Counted from the first letter of the stretch, positions 8,924 through 18,250 are shown. The stretch is 64,000 nt of DNA from BPGX01 sp035405785 (GCA_035405785.1 DAONJS010000003.1:124001-188000); one strand, 5' to 3'. Numbers and translations: made by a program. The notes: a model not told the origin generated them from the letters alone.

Positions 8924-9642
8924 AGGATTTTATCAGAAAATTTTTTTTTGAATGTAACATACCTGTTACTACTAATTTGAAAAATGATATTTTATTAAAA
9001 AAAATAATAAAGCAAACTATCAAAGAAGATGATATTTGCATTGATATTGGATGTCATAAGGGTGAGATTTTAGAGTTATTTATACGCTATGCTCCAAAAG
9101 GGAAACACTTTGCTTTTGAGCCCATTCCTTATTATTATGAAAAGTTGAAAACTAAATTTCCATCTGTAAATGTATTGAATTGTGCATTATCCGATGAATC
9201 GGGAAAACAAAAATTTTTCTGGATAAAAGACAAACCTGCGTATAGTGGATTAAGTAAGAGAAAATTTACAAATGCAGATGATCAAATTCTAGAAATTAAT
9301 GTTGAAACAAAAAAGTTAGATGAAATTATACCTGAAAATATCAAAATTAAGTTTATTAAAATAGATGTGGAAGGGGCAGAATTAAAAGTTTTACAAGGTG
9401 CTGAAAAAATTATTAAAAAAGACAAACCAGTTATTGCTTTTGAATTTGGTATAGGAGGAAGTGAATTTTACAATACTTCTGCACAAGATATGTTTAAGTT
9501 TTTTACAGAAAGAAATTACTCATTATTTGATTATCAATCATTTTTAAATAAAGCATTACCAAACAATGAAAAATCATTTATTCAAACCTATCAGGAAAAT
9601 ATCATTTACAATTTTGTTGCAGTTAGTAATTCAACAAATTAG
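8920..9642 (+). CDS. FkbM family SAM-dependent methyltransferase
   Basis: 240 residues. SAM-binding motif I is ICIDIGCHKGEI (about 45-57). HFAFEPIPYYYEKL follows, then a fingerprint of the FkbM family, IKIDVEGAELKVLQGAEKII (about 147-167), and KPVIAFEFG. FkbM enzymes O-methylate sugars or polyketides, and in Bacteroidota often act on surface glycans. There is no glycan cluster here: the gene starts inside the stop codon of heme A synthase (ATGA overlap), so co-expression is clear but the link in function is not. The substrate is unknown. A second FkbM protein lies at 48701-49585 inside the polysaccharide cluster. Confidence 0.8.
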   Translation: MKDFIRKFFFECNIPVTTNLKNDILLKKIIKQTIKEDDICIDIGCHKGEILELFIRYAPKGKHFAFEPIPYYYEKLKTKFPSVNVLNCALSDESGKQKFFWIKDKPAYSGLSKRKFTNADDQILEINVETKKLDEIIPENIKIKFIKIDVEGAELKVLQGAEKIIKKDKPVIAFEFGIGGSEFYNTSAQDMFKFFTERNYSLFDYQSFLNKALPNNEKSFIQTYQENIIYNFVAVSNSTN

Positions 9643-9682
9643 TATTTCGGATTTTATTTTCGGAAGGGAAATTTAATTTTTA

Positions 9683-11122
9683 TTAGTGATAAATTATTAA
9701 TTTTTTAGTAGCAAAATTATTATTCTCATCGTATACTTTAATAAAATATATTCCGCTTTCAATGTTATCAATTTTAATTTTGTTTTGATTGATGTATTGT
9801 AATTGGAAAATGATTCTACCAAGAAGATCAACAATTTGTATTTCTCTGATTTTAATTTTCTCTTCAACTTCAAGCCAAAATGAACCATTAGAAGGATTTG
9901 GATAAATTGAGATATTAAAGGAGTTGTTTTTTAATTCTTGAATATTAGTAGGCAGGTTAATTTTTCCTACAAAAATATCATAATTGTAATTTAATGAAGG
10001 ATATAATGTATCGTTGTCAAAAATTGATGGTGATGAAAAACTACCAACAACAAAAACATTATCAGAATTATCAATACTAATTCCATAAACATATTCATTC
10101 CATGTATTACCACCTGCTTTTGTATAACTTAAAAAATTACCATCTTTGTCAAATTTTAATACAAAAGCATCATAATTACCCCATCCAGTGATTATATTAT
10201 TTTCAATGAATATGTTAGGTACATAAGAACCGCCAACATAAATATTACCAGAGTTATCTATTGTAATGCAACGACCTTCTTCATCGCTATATCCCTTTGC
10301 TTGTTTTACCCATAAAACATTACCAGCAGTATCATATTTAGCAATAAAAACATCATTATATTTTGCAATTAAAGAATAAGAGTCAAAGTATGCAGTATCA
10401 GCAATTGAACCAGTAACATAAATACCGCCTGAATTATCAGTTGTAATTCCATAACCATTGTCTTTATAATAAGTACAATTAATTTTACCACCAGCTTGTT
10501 TAACCCATTTACAATTTCCAGAAGAATCAAATTTTGCTACAAAAATATCCTGACATCCTAGAGCTGTTAAAGTGAAATTACCAAAGGAAACAGTATTTGA
10601 AAAATTACCTGTAATATAAAAATTATTTTGATTATCTGTACAAATTGAATATCCAACAGCATTTATGTTAAGTGTCCATATATTATTCCCTGATGTATCG
10701 TACTTTTGAAGCAAATTATTCGTTCCTGTAACATATAAATATCCCTTATTATCTATACAGATACTTTTAAAAATTTCGTATACAACAATTTTTTTCCAAA
10801 TAATATTTCCACTTGTATCACATTTTGCTAAAAAATTATATCCTGCAATATATAGGTTCCCTGAATTATCGTAAACAATAGAATTTGCACTGCTGTTGTT
10901 GTGTAAGTATGTTTTCCATATTAAATTACCTGATAAACTATATTTTGAAATTGCTGCTTTATCAGAATTTTGTATTGCTATATAACAATTTCCAACATTA
11001 TCCGTGCAAATTGCATTTCCATTATCTTGACTCATGTTACTACCATCTTTTCTTACCCATTGCCAGGATTGAGAAAAGGATTGAGAGTAAATCAAAAATA
11101 AAACAATTGTTATTCTTTTCAT
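9683..11122 (-). CDS. Secreted SBBP beta-propeller protein with T9SS type A sorting domain
   Basis: 479 residues with a signal peptide (MKRITIVLFLIYSQSFS). Roughly eight repeats of about 40 residues follow, each carrying a version of IYVTGSF / DIFVAKFDSSGNCKWVKQAGG / GYGITTDNSGGIYVTGS. This is the SBBP (beta-propeller) pattern of Bacteroidota surface proteins. The last about 80 residues (ISIYPNPSNGSFWLEV, VDLLGRIIF, SGIYFIKVYD, TKKLIIY) form the Por secretion tail, which directs export and anchoring by the type IX system. It is convergent with the FkbM gene, and nothing adjacent suggests a partner. Probably a surface adhesin or scaffold; no catalytic motif was seen. Confidence 0.85.
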   Translation of the reverse strand: MKRITIVLFLIYSQSFSQSWQWVRKDGSNMSQDNGNAICTDNVGNCYIAIQNSDKAAISKYSLSGNLIWKTYLHNNSSANSIVYDNSGNLYIAGYNFLAKCDTSGNIIWKKIVVYEIFKSICIDNKGYLYVTGTNNLLQKYDTSGNNIWTLNINAVGYSICTDNQNNFYITGNFSNTVSFGNFTLTALGCQDIFVAKFDSSGNCKWVKQAGGKINCTYYKDNGYGITTDNSGGIYVTGSIADTAYFDSYSLIAKYNDVFIAKYDTAGNVLWVKQAKGYSDEEGRCITIDNSGNIYVGGSYVPNIFIENNIITGWGNYDAFVLKFDKDGNFLSYTKAGGNTWNEYVYGISIDNSDNVFVVGSFSSPSIFDNDTLYPSLNYNYDIFVGKINLPTNIQELKNNSFNISIYPNPSNGSFWLEVEEKIKIREIQIVDLLGRIIFQLQYINQNKIKIDNIESGIYFIKVYDENNNFATKKLIIYH

Positions 11123-11266
11123 GTTTTTAAAATTTAGTTTAAATGTAAAAATTTAAACAGGTTTGTAAAAATATAACGAAAAAATGTTTAAAAAATTTTG
11201 TGATTAAATCAAAACGGAATTATGCCTACCTAACAATAAAAAATAAATTTAAGTAATTTCCCTTTC

Positions 11267-12652
11267 CTACAAATTCTTTATTTCAGCAATAAGATCAGTG
11301 AGAGCTTTCTTAGCATCACCAAAATACATTGAACATTTTGGATTGTAAAACAATAAATTATCTATACCAGCATAACCCGCACTCATACTTCTTTTGTTCA
11401 CTATGATATGTTTTGCCTTATCTACTTCTAAAATGGGCATACCATAAATAGGTGAAGAAGGATCTGTTTTTGCCGCAGGATTTACAACATCATTGGCACC
11501 TACTACTAATACTACATCTGTTTGTTCAAACTCTGGATTTATTTCTTCCATTTCAACTAATTTATCATAACTTACATTTGCTTCTGCAAGTAATACATTC
11601 ATGTGTCCGGGCATTCTTCCTGCTACTGGATGGATAGCGTATTTTACTTCAACACCTTTTGATTCCAGTAAATCTTCTAATTCCTTAATAGTATGCTGAG
11701 CCTGTGCTACTGCAAGTCCATAGCCGGGCACAATCACTACCTTTTTTGAATATGCTAATAATACTGCTAAATCTGATGCGGAAATATCTTTGATACTTCC
11801 TTTTGTTTCAGTAGATTCAGATGAACTGCCGCCTCCAAATGCTCCAAAAATGACATTAGAAAGAGGTCGGTTCATAGCTTTACACATTGCCAATGTAAGC
11901 AATGTTCCAGCACTTCCTACTAAAATTCCACCTGTTAGCATAATTTTATTGTCATATAGAAATCCGCCAAATGCAGCGGCCAATCCTGTAAATGAGTTTA
12001 ATAATGAAATCACAACAGGCATATCTGCTCCACCAATGGGTATAGTTAATAAAATACCATAAGTCAATGCAAAAGCAAAAACCATCATTAACATTGAAAA
12101 GTTACTTTGACTTACCGCAAAATAAATGGCTAATACTAATGTAATAAGTAATATGATGATGTTAAGAATGTTGTAGGAAGGCAAACGAATTGGCTTTTTC
12201 ATAGTGCCATTGAGTTTCAAAAAAGCAATAATACTTCCTGAAAAAGATACTGAACCAATTATCATCCCTCCTAAAATAGCAATTTCGGTACCTAAACTTG
12301 GTGTATTGTTTTGATTATGATAAAATTCTATAATTGAAATTAAAGCAGCACATGCTCCACCCATTCCGTTGAATAATGAAACTAATTCTGGCATTTTGGT
12401 CATTGGAACTCTTTTTGCAGTCATCCAGCCAACAATAGTACCTAAGGCAATAGCGGCAAAAATTAAACTGATAATAAGCGGATTAAAGGTGTGGTGTAAA
12501 AAAATTGTTGCTAATATAGCAAGTGTCATACCTGCCGCTCCAATGAGATTTCCTTTTCTTGCAGTTTTTGGATGTCCCATTAATTTTAAACCTGCAATGA
12601 AAGATACAGATCCGATTAAATAAGATAGTTCTAATAAGTAATTGCTAATCAT
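11267..12652 (-). CDS. pntB: NAD(P) transhydrogenase subunit beta
   Basis: 461 residues. The N-terminal half has eight or nine membrane helices (the proton channel). The C-terminal half (about 285-461) is the NADP(H)-binding domain III: VVIVPGYGLAVAQAQH, HPVAGRMPGHMNVLLAEA, VLVVGANDVVNPAA and NKRSMSAGYAGIDN. It couples proton entry to hydride transfer from NADH to NADP+, supplying NADPH. It is the last gene of a three-gene minus-strand operon with the split alpha subunits, 22 bases after the small subunit. Confidence 0.95.
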   Translation of the reverse strand: MISNYLLELSYLIGSVSFIAGLKLMGHPKTARKGNLIGAAGMTLAILATIFLHHTFNPLIISLIFAAIALGTIVGWMTAKRVPMTKMPELVSLFNGMGGACAALISIIEFYHNQNNTPSLGTEIAILGGMIIGSVSFSGSIIAFLKLNGTMKKPIRLPSYNILNIIILLITLVLAIYFAVSQSNFSMLMMVFAFALTYGILLTIPIGGADMPVVISLLNSFTGLAAAFGGFLYDNKIMLTGGILVGSAGTLLTLAMCKAMNRPLSNVIFGAFGGGSSSESTETKGSIKDISASDLAVLLAYSKKVVIVPGYGLAVAQAQHTIKELEDLLESKGVEVKYAIHPVAGRMPGHMNVLLAEANVSYDKLVEMEEINPEFEQTDVVLVVGANDVVNPAAKTDPSSPIYGMPILEVDKAKHIIVNKRSMSAGYAGIDNLLFYNPKCSMYFGDAKKALTDLIAEIKNL

Positions 12653-12674
12653 AGTTTTTTATTATTTGATAAAA

Positions 12675-12980
12675 TTATTTTTTCTTGAACATTTCTAACA
12701 TTCTGTCTGTTACAACAAAACCTCCTACCACATTTAATGTTCCTAAAAATACTGCTAAAAATCCTAATACAAGTGCTAATGTATCTTCTGGATTTAAGTT
12801 TAACATAACATGTATAGCACCAATGATAACCACGCCATGTATAGCATTTGCACCACTCATCAATGGGGTGTGTAATACAGTAGGAACGCCACCGATAATT
12901 TCTACACCCACAAAAATGGATAGAATAACAAAATAAATTTGTTCTCTGTACACTGTAATGAATTCTAATATCTGTTCCAT
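12675..12980 (-). CDS. pntAB: NAD(P) transhydrogenase subunit alpha part 2 (membrane part)
   Basis: 101 residues, three membrane helices. VGVEIIGGVPTVLHTPLMSG and NAIHGVVIIGAI are typical of the small membrane subunit of split transhydrogenases (as in Rhodospirillum). It forms the membrane domain with PntB. It sits between pntAA (12 bases upstream) and pntB. Confidence 0.93.
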   Translation of the reverse strand: MEQILEFITVYREQIYFVILSIFVGVEIIGGVPTVLHTPLMSGANAIHGVVIIGAIHVMLNLNPEDTLALVLGFLAVFLGTLNVVGGFVVTDRMLEMFKKK

Positions 12981-12992
12981 ATTCTATTGTTT

Positions 12993-14114
12993 TTAATTTT
13001 TATTTAATAATGAAGGATGAACAATTTTTCCATTATGAACAATTAAACTGCCTTTGGTAATTTCTTCCTCCATTTCCCATTTAAATCCATTATTATCTGA
13101 AAGGTGTAATAAAAATGCCTGTATGTTTTTAGCATATAATTGACTTGCATTCATTGGCAATAATGCTGGTAAATTACTTTCTCCAATAATTGTTACACCA
13201 TTTTCTGTTACTACTGTTTCATTTAATTTACTACCTGCTACATTTCCACCTTGTTCAACAGCCATATCTACAATTACAGAACCATTTCGCATGCTTTTTA
13301 CCATAGATTCTGTAACAAGCAATGGGGCTTTTTTACCGGGAATTAAAGCCGTTGTAATAACAATATCTGCTTCCTGAACATGTTTAGCAACCAATTCCTG
13401 TTGCTTTTTCAAAAACTCTTCTGAAACATTTTTTACATATCCCCCTTCTATTTTAATAGAATCATCGCCTTTAACTTCAATAAATTTTCCACCTAATGAT
13501 TCTACTTGTTCTTTTGTTTCAGGACGAATATCGCTGACTTCAACAATAGCACCTAATCTTTTTGCTGTTGCAATGGCTTGTAATCCTGCTACACCAGCAC
13601 CAAATATAACCACTTTACAGGGCTTGATTGTTCCTGCGGCTGTGGTCATCATCGGAAGTATTTTACCTATTTGATTTGCAGCAAGAATAACAGCTTTGTA
13701 ACCTGCAAGATTGGCTTGAGAAGAAAGAGCATCCATTTTTTGAGCACGAGAAATACGAGGAATAGCATCCATTGAAAATGCTGATATTTCTGCCTTTACA
13801 CAGGCATCAACTAAAGCAGGATTTGTTAAAGCCCACATAAATGAAATAAGAACAGCATTTTTTTTCATTAAAGCAATTTCTTCAGGTAATGGAGGATTTA
13901 CTTTTAATACCACATCGCTTTGATAAACAGTGTTTTTATCTGCAATGCGTGCTCCTGCCTGAATATAATCTTCATCTCTGATAAAAGAACCAACACCAGC
14001 ATTTTTTTCAACAACTATTTCATATCCTTTCTTGATAAGGTCTTTAATTACATCTGGTGTAAGTGCTACTCTTGTTTCTTTGAATTTAGTTTCTTTTGGA
14101 ACACCTAATATCAT
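12993..14114 (-). CDS. pntAA: NAD(P) transhydrogenase subunit alpha part 1 (NAD-binding)
   Basis: 373 residues. It starts MILGVPKETKFKETRVALTP, the alanine-dehydrogenase/PntA N-terminus. The NAD(H) fold is at about 165-200 (VVIFGAGVAGLQAIATAKRL, VEVSDIRPETKEQVESLGG), and IVDMAVEQGGNVAGS is also present. The soluble domain I binds NADH and feeds hydride to domain III of PntB. It is first in its operon. A plausible promoter lies upstream on this strand: TTTTG (14164-14159), 16 bases, TAGTATTG (14142-14135). Confidence 0.95.
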   Translation of the reverse strand: MILGVPKETKFKETRVALTPDVIKDLIKKGYEIVVEKNAGVGSFIRDEDYIQAGARIADKNTVYQSDVVLKVNPPLPEEIALMKKNAVLISFMWALTNPALVDACVKAEISAFSMDAIPRISRAQKMDALSSQANLAGYKAVILAANQIGKILPMMTTAAGTIKPCKVVIFGAGVAGLQAIATAKRLGAIVEVSDIRPETKEQVESLGGKFIEVKGDDSIKIEGGYVKNVSEEFLKKQQELVAKHVQEADIVITTALIPGKKAPLLVTESMVKSMRNGSVIVDMAVEQGGNVAGSKLNETVVTENGVTIIGESNLPALLPMNASQLYAKNIQAFLLHLSDNNGFKWEMEEEITKGSLIVHNGKIVHPSLLNKN

Positions 14115-14134
14115 TTAAATTAAATTTTGTGCCG

Positions 14135-14164
14135 CAATACTACAAAAAAATAGTTTATCAAAAA
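14135..14164 (-). promoter_or_regulatory. Candidate promoter of the transhydrogenase operon
   Basis: On the minus strand TTTTTG, 16 bases, TAGTATTG (one mismatch to TAnnTTTG), about 20 bases before ATG 14114. Confidence 0.4.
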
Positions 14165-14279
14165 CGAGAATTTTTAATTGACATATTAAAGAAAAACTTA
14201 TTATATTGGTAAATGCAATAGAAGAAAATTGAGTAAGAAAAAAGTATTTTATTAGTTTTATATCAATGATTCCGACTTC

Positions 14280-14313
14280 TTAAGAATTGCTTCAAAATTC
14301 TTGAATATATTTG
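14280..14313 (+). promoter_or_regulatory. Promoter with direct-repeat operator upstream of the response-regulator gene
   Basis: The -7 element TATATTTG is at 14306-14313. Upstream are TTAAGAATT (14280-14288) and TTCAAAATT (14291-14299), 11 bases start to start, the helical-turn spacing used by OmpR/PhoB-type regulators. The first half-site begins 26 bases before the -7 element, exactly as at the PepSY-like gene (16270-16303). I infer autoregulation. Confidence 0.5.
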
Positions 14314-14337
14314 CAATTAATTTTACAATAATTAAAA

Positions 14338-15012
14338 ATGAAAATTTTAATAATTGAAGATGAGCCTGAATTAAGAAAATCTATTAAAAGATTTTTGTAT
14401 GAAGAAGGTTATGTGGTAGAATCTGCAAACGACTATCCTGATGCTTCTGAAAAAATTTCTACTTATGATTATGATATTATATTGGTAGACATAACACTCC
14501 CAAATGGTAATGGATTAAAACTTATTCAGCAATTAAAAGAGATAAATTCAAAATCAGGAATAATTATTATTTCTGCAAAAGATTCATTAGATGATAAAGT
14601 AAAAGGATTAGATTTGGGTGCAGATGATTATTTAACAAAACCATTTCATTTAGCTGAACTTAATTCTCGCATCAAAGCCCTGTCTCGTAGAAAAAATTTT
14701 GATGGGCAATCTGTAATTATCTTTAATGAAATTACTATTAACCCTGAAAGTAAAGAGGTGAAAGTTAAAGACCAAATTGTTCCTCTTACTACAAAAGAAT
14801 TTGAACTTTTAATTTATTTTATTAGTAATAAAAACAGAGTGTTATCAAAAAATAATATCGCAGAACATTTATGGGGAGATGATGCAGATATGTTTGATAA
14901 TTACGACTTTATTTATGTGCATATTCGTAATTTGCGAAAAAAATTATTAGATGCAGGTGCACAGGATTACATTCAAACTATTTATGGAATAGGATATAAA
15001 TTCAAATCTTAA
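14338..15012 (+). CDS. OmpR/PhoB-family response regulator
   Basis: 224 residues. Receiver domain (1-120): acidic pocket IIEDEPE, phospho-acceptor D51 in IILVDITLPNGNG, the conserved SAK switch and K in LTKPFHLAEL. The C-terminal winged-helix DNA-binding domain (about 128-222) includes LTTKEFELLIYFISNKNRVL and the final YIQTIYGIGYKF. The partner sensor kinase starts 2 bases after its stop. The promoter carries a candidate binding site that recurs before the PepSY-like gene downstream of the kinase. The signal is unknown. Confidence 0.93.
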   Translation: MKILIIEDEPELRKSIKRFLYEEGYVVESANDYPDASEKISTYDYDIILVDITLPNGNGLKLIQQLKEINSKSGIIIISAKDSLDDKVKGLDLGADDYLTKPFHLAELNSRIKALSRRKNFDGQSVIIFNEITINPESKEVKVKDQIVPLTTKEFELLIYFISNKNRVLSKNNIAEHLWGDDADMFDNYDFIYVHIRNLRKKLLDAGAQDYIQTIYGIGYKFKS

Positions 15013-15014
15013 TC

Positions 15015-16280
15015 ATGAAACTCATTCATAAAACCTTAATATACTATACATTAGCAATTTTACCTGTTTTAATTTTAACTTATGTTCTTTCTTACTATTT
15101 CTTTAATGCAGAATTAAAAGAAAGTATAGATGAACGATTATTAATAGAAAAATCAAAAATTGAAAGTGCTACCAATTTCAATGAAATTGTTTCAAAAAAA
15201 TATCTGAACAATGATGAATTATCTTTTATTCTACCAACTGAATCAAATACTCCAAAGTTATATTTTTCTGACACATTAATTTTTAATGAAAATGAAAAAG
15301 AATATCTGCCTTATAGATATTTAAATGCTATTATTCAAAAAGACAATCATTTTTATCAACTTAAAATATTTGTTCCCACATTAGAACAAGAAGAAATTTT
15401 TGAAAGTTTAAATTTTACTTTTACCATCATTATTGTAGCTCTTATTATTTCATTTTTTATCATCAATTGGATAATTTCTAAAAAAATATGGAAACCATTT
15501 TTCTCAACTATTCATCAACTCAAGCAATATAGCATTAAACAACATCAGGCATTATTTTTTGAAAAAAGCAATATCTATGAATTTGATGAACTTAATCATT
15601 CCCTTACACAAATGACTCAAAAAATTCAATCAGATTATTTAGTATTAAAAGAATTTTCGGAAACAGCATCTCACGAACTACAAACGCCCATTGCTATTTT
15701 ACAAAATAAAATTCATTTACTAATGCAATCAGATAAACTAACTGAAAATGAATTGATTTTATTATCAGATATTGAAAATACTACCAAAAAAATGAGTGAG
15801 TTAATTAAATCTCTTTTGCTGATTACAAAAATTGAAAACAATCAATTTATTGAAAAACAAAATATACTCGTAAATGAACTTATTGAAAAATTGTTACAAA
15901 ATTATCAATTCTTTATTCAGGAAAAAAATATCACCATATTTAAAAATTTCACTGAACCAATGTATATTAGCATACATCCAATTTTGAGTGAAATACTATT
16001 TTCAAATTTATTAAATAATGCTATTCGCCACAATTTATTAAACAATGGTTGTATAGAAATACATATTTCAAAAAATCAATTTTTAATTTGTAATACAGGC
16101 ATAAATCAACCATTAAATGAAGAAGAGATATTTATTCCTTTCAAAAAGTCAAATGCATCTTTGTCATCGCACGGATTAGGATTGTCTATTGTAAATAGTA
16201 TTTGTAATTCCAGCAACTTAAAAGTTATGTATTCATATCAAAACAATAAACATTGTTTTAGTGTGCAAATTAAGAATTGA
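15015..16280 (+). CDS. Two-component sensor histidine kinase
   Basis: 421 residues. Two membrane helices (about 8-30 and 133-155) enclose a periplasmic sensor of about 100 residues that I cannot assign. The dimerisation/phosphotransfer domain has H220 in SETASHELQTPIAIL. The ATPase domain has the N box (NLLNNAIRHN), a short G1 region (ICNTG) and the G2 box SSHGLGLSIVNSIC. It lies 2 bases after the response regulator, so they form one operon. Its last codons overlap the direct-repeat operator of the next gene. The combination with a PepSY-like product resembles other Bacteroidota envelope-sensing systems. Confidence 0.92.
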   Translation: MKLIHKTLIYYTLAILPVLILTYVLSYYFFNAELKESIDERLLIEKSKIESATNFNEIVSKKYLNNDELSFILPTESNTPKLYFSDTLIFNENEKEYLPYRYLNAIIQKDNHFYQLKIFVPTLEQEEIFESLNFTFTIIIVALIISFFIINWIISKKIWKPFFSTIHQLKQYSIKQHQALFFEKSNIYEFDELNHSLTQMTQKIQSDYLVLKEFSETASHELQTPIAILQNKIHLLMQSDKLTENELILLSDIENTTKKMSELIKSLLLITKIENNQFIEKQNILVNELIEKLLQNYQFFIQEKNITIFKNFTEPMYISIHPILSEILFSNLLNNAIRHNLLNNGCIEIHISKNQFLICNTGINQPLNEEEIFIPFKKSNASLSSHGLGLSIVNSICNSSNLKVMYSYQNNKHCFSVQIKN

Positions 16281-16303
16281 TTAAGAATTTAGTTTTATGT
16301 TTG
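16270..16303 (+). promoter_or_regulatory. Promoter with direct-repeat operator upstream of the PepSY-like gene
   Basis: Two perfect TTAAGAATT half-sites (16270-16278 and 16281-16289), 11 bases apart start to start, precede -7 TATGTTTG (16296-16303). Placement relative to the -7 element is identical to the response-regulator promoter (26 bases from repeat start to -7). Confidence 0.55.
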
Positions 16304-16329
16304 TAGCAACAATTTAAAACCCAATAACT

Positions 16330-16794
16330 ATGAAAAAGTCAGTCATCGCTGTATCTATTATGATTACAGCATCAGCCGTATCGGCTCAAAAAATCAACGA
16401 AAGCGAAGTGCCAGTAAATGTAAAATCCGCTTTCCAGAAACAGTATCCCAATGCTAAAAAAGTCAAATGGGAGAAAGAAAACAATGATTTTGAAGCAGAA
16501 TTTGAACTGAACAAAACAGAAACATCAGCAGTTTTTGATAGCAAAGGATCATTCAAAGAGCAAGAGCAGGAAATTAAACTCTCTGAACTGCCTAAAACAG
16601 TTATTGATTATTGCAAAAAAAATTATGCTGATTACCAAATGGAAGAAGCATCAAAAATTACAGATGCAAACGGAAAAATTTCTTATGAAGTGGAGTTAGA
16701 AAAAGGAAAACAAAAATTAGAAGTGTTTTTTGATTCTAACGGAAACTTCATAAAAAAAGAAGACATATCAAACAAAGCAGAAGATAAGGATTAG
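16330..16794 (+). CDS. Periplasmic PepSY-like (DUF2874-type) protein
   Basis: 154 residues with a signal peptide (MKKSVIAVSIMITASAVSA, cut before QKINE). Two successive PepSY-like/BLIP-like units follow: VPVNVKSAFQKQYPNAKKVKWE with FEAEFELN, then LPKTVIDYCKKNYADYQMEEA with YEVELEKGKQKLEVFFD. Such proteins are often made beside two-component systems and thought to modulate or report on envelope state; the biochemical role is not established. It has its own promoter with the candidate response-regulator box and a strong terminator (16822-16852), so it is a likely direct target of the adjacent regulator. Confidence 0.75.
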   Translation: MKKSVIAVSIMITASAVSAQKINESEVPVNVKSAFQKQYPNAKKVKWEKENNDFEAEFELNKTETSAVFDSKGSFKEQEQEIKLSELPKTVIDYCKKNYADYQMEEASKITDANGKISYEVELEKGKQKLEVFFDSNGNFIKKEDISNKAEDKD

Positions 16795-16821
16795 TTTTTA
16801 AGTGAAATTACATAAAACCTC

Positions 16822-16852
16822 AAAACCTCTGCCATTCGCAGAGGTTTTTTAT
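16822..16852 (+). terminator. Rho-independent terminator
   Basis: A perfect 11-base-pair stem AAAACCTCTGC/GCAGAGGTTTT with a 5-base loop (CATTC), followed by T's. It closes the PepSY-like gene. Confidence 0.9.
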
Positions 16853-16946
16853 TTTAAAATTGAGATTCTATATTCACTAAATACATCAAAAAATTATTCC
16901 TGATATATCCGCAAAAAATTTTCTACCTTCGCCCCAAAATTTTATT

Positions 16947-18233
16947 ATGCCATTCATTCACACAGTTATTGGAAGACAAATTTTAGATTCACGCGGAAAT
17001 CCAACTGTTGAAGCAGAAGTTTATACAGATGCAGGTGTTGTAGGCAGAGCTGCTGTTCCTTCTGGTGCTTCTACAGGAACTCACGAAGCAGTAGAATTGC
17101 GTGATAATGACCCTCTTCAATATCTTGGAAAAAGTGTTACAAAAGCCGTGAATAATATCAATACGGTTATCAAAGAAAAAATCAGCGGAATGTATGTTTT
17201 TGATCAGGAGGAAATTGATAATACATTGATTGAATTAGACGGTACTGAAAATAAATCTAATCTTGGTGCAAATGCTATTCTTGCAGTATCTCTGGCAGTT
17301 GCAAAAGCCGCGGCAGAAGAAAGTCGCCTTCCGTTATACAGATATGTGGGTGGAGTAGGTGCTAATCTTTTGCCTATCCCAATGATGAATATCTTAAATG
17401 GCGGTGCTCACGCTGATAATGGAATTGACTTCCAGGAGTTTATGATTATGCCTGTTAATGCTGATATTTTCAGCGATTCATTGAGAATGGGTGTTGAAAT
17501 TTTTCATCATCTTAAAAAGGTTTTGAAAGATAAAGGTTTAAATACTGCTGTTGGTGATGAAGGTGGATTTGCCCCAAATATCAAAAATAACGAAGAAGCA
17601 TTGAAATATGTTTTACAAGCCATTGAAAAAGCAGGATATAAACCAGGAGAAGATGTCTTTATTGCTCTGGATGCTGCAGCATCAGAATTTTATGATGCTA
17701 AAGAAAAAGTTTATCATTTAAAAAAATCTACTGGAGATAAATTAACATCAAAAGAAATGGTAAATTTTTGGAAAGAATGGAAAAATAAATATCCGATTAT
17801 ATCAATTGAAGACGGATGTGCAGAAGATGATTGGGATGGATGGAAATTATTAACTGAAGAATTGAGTGATATTCAATTGGTAGGAGATGATTTATTTGTA
17901 ACAAATACTCAAAGAATTGCAGAAGGTATTAGTAATAATGTTGCTAACTCAGTACTAATTAAAGTAAATCAAATAGGTACTCTTACCGAAACTATTGCGG
18001 CTGTGAATATGGCACAAACTAATTCATATACTACTGTAATGAGCCATAGAAGTGGTGAAACAGAAGATACAACTATTGCAGATTTAGCAGTTGCTTTACG
18101 CTGTGGTCAAATTAAGACAGGTTCTGCTTCTCGCACAGATAGAATTGCAAAATACAATCAACTTATCAGAATAGAAGAAATGCTTGGCAATGCCGCACAC
18201 TTTTTAGGAAAAAATTTCAAATTTGTTCCTTAA
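16947..18233 (+). CDS. eno: Enolase (phosphopyruvate hydratase)
   Basis: 428 residues, the standard bacterial length. It interconverts 2-phosphoglycerate and phosphoenolpyruvate in glycolysis. Motifs: GRQILDSRGNPTVEAEV at the N-terminus, the flexible loop GASTGTHEAVELRD, metal ligands in IALDAAASEFYD and ISIEDGCAEDDW, VGDDLFVTN, and the signature SVLIKVNQIGTLTET with MSHRSGETEDTTIADLAV. A TACCTTCG element (16924-16931, one base off the -7 consensus) lies 16 bases upstream. Citrate synthase follows with its own promoter inside the end of this gene. Confidence 0.97.
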   Translation: MPFIHTVIGRQILDSRGNPTVEAEVYTDAGVVGRAAVPSGASTGTHEAVELRDNDPLQYLGKSVTKAVNNINTVIKEKISGMYVFDQEEIDNTLIELDGTENKSNLGANAILAVSLAVAKAAAEESRLPLYRYVGGVGANLLPIPMMNILNGGAHADNGIDFQEFMIMPVNADIFSDSLRMGVEIFHHLKKVLKDKGLNTAVGDEGGFAPNIKNNEEALKYVLQAIEKAGYKPGEDVFIALDAAASEFYDAKEKVYHLKKSTGDKLTSKEMVNFWKEWKNKYPIISIEDGCAEDDWDGWKLLTEELSDIQLVGDDLFVTNTQRIAEGISNNVANSVLIKVNQIGTLTETIAAVNMAQTNSYTTVMSHRSGETEDTTIADLAVALRCGQIKTGSASRTDRIAKYNQLIRIEEMLGNAAHFLGKNFKFVP

Positions 18234-18250
18234 TAATTTTACTAAATTTG
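18222..18250 (+). promoter_or_regulatory. Promoter of the citrate synthase gene
   Basis: TTTG (18222-18225), 17 bases, TAAATTTG (18243-18250, exact TAnnTTTG). It overlaps the last codons of eno and leaves a 20-base leader before ATG 18271, which argues against the earlier in-frame ATG at 18223. Confidence 0.6.

Noticed and set aside
11452..12936. Plus-strand open frames opposite the transhydrogenase genes
   Set aside because: Antisense shadows of strongly conserved genes.
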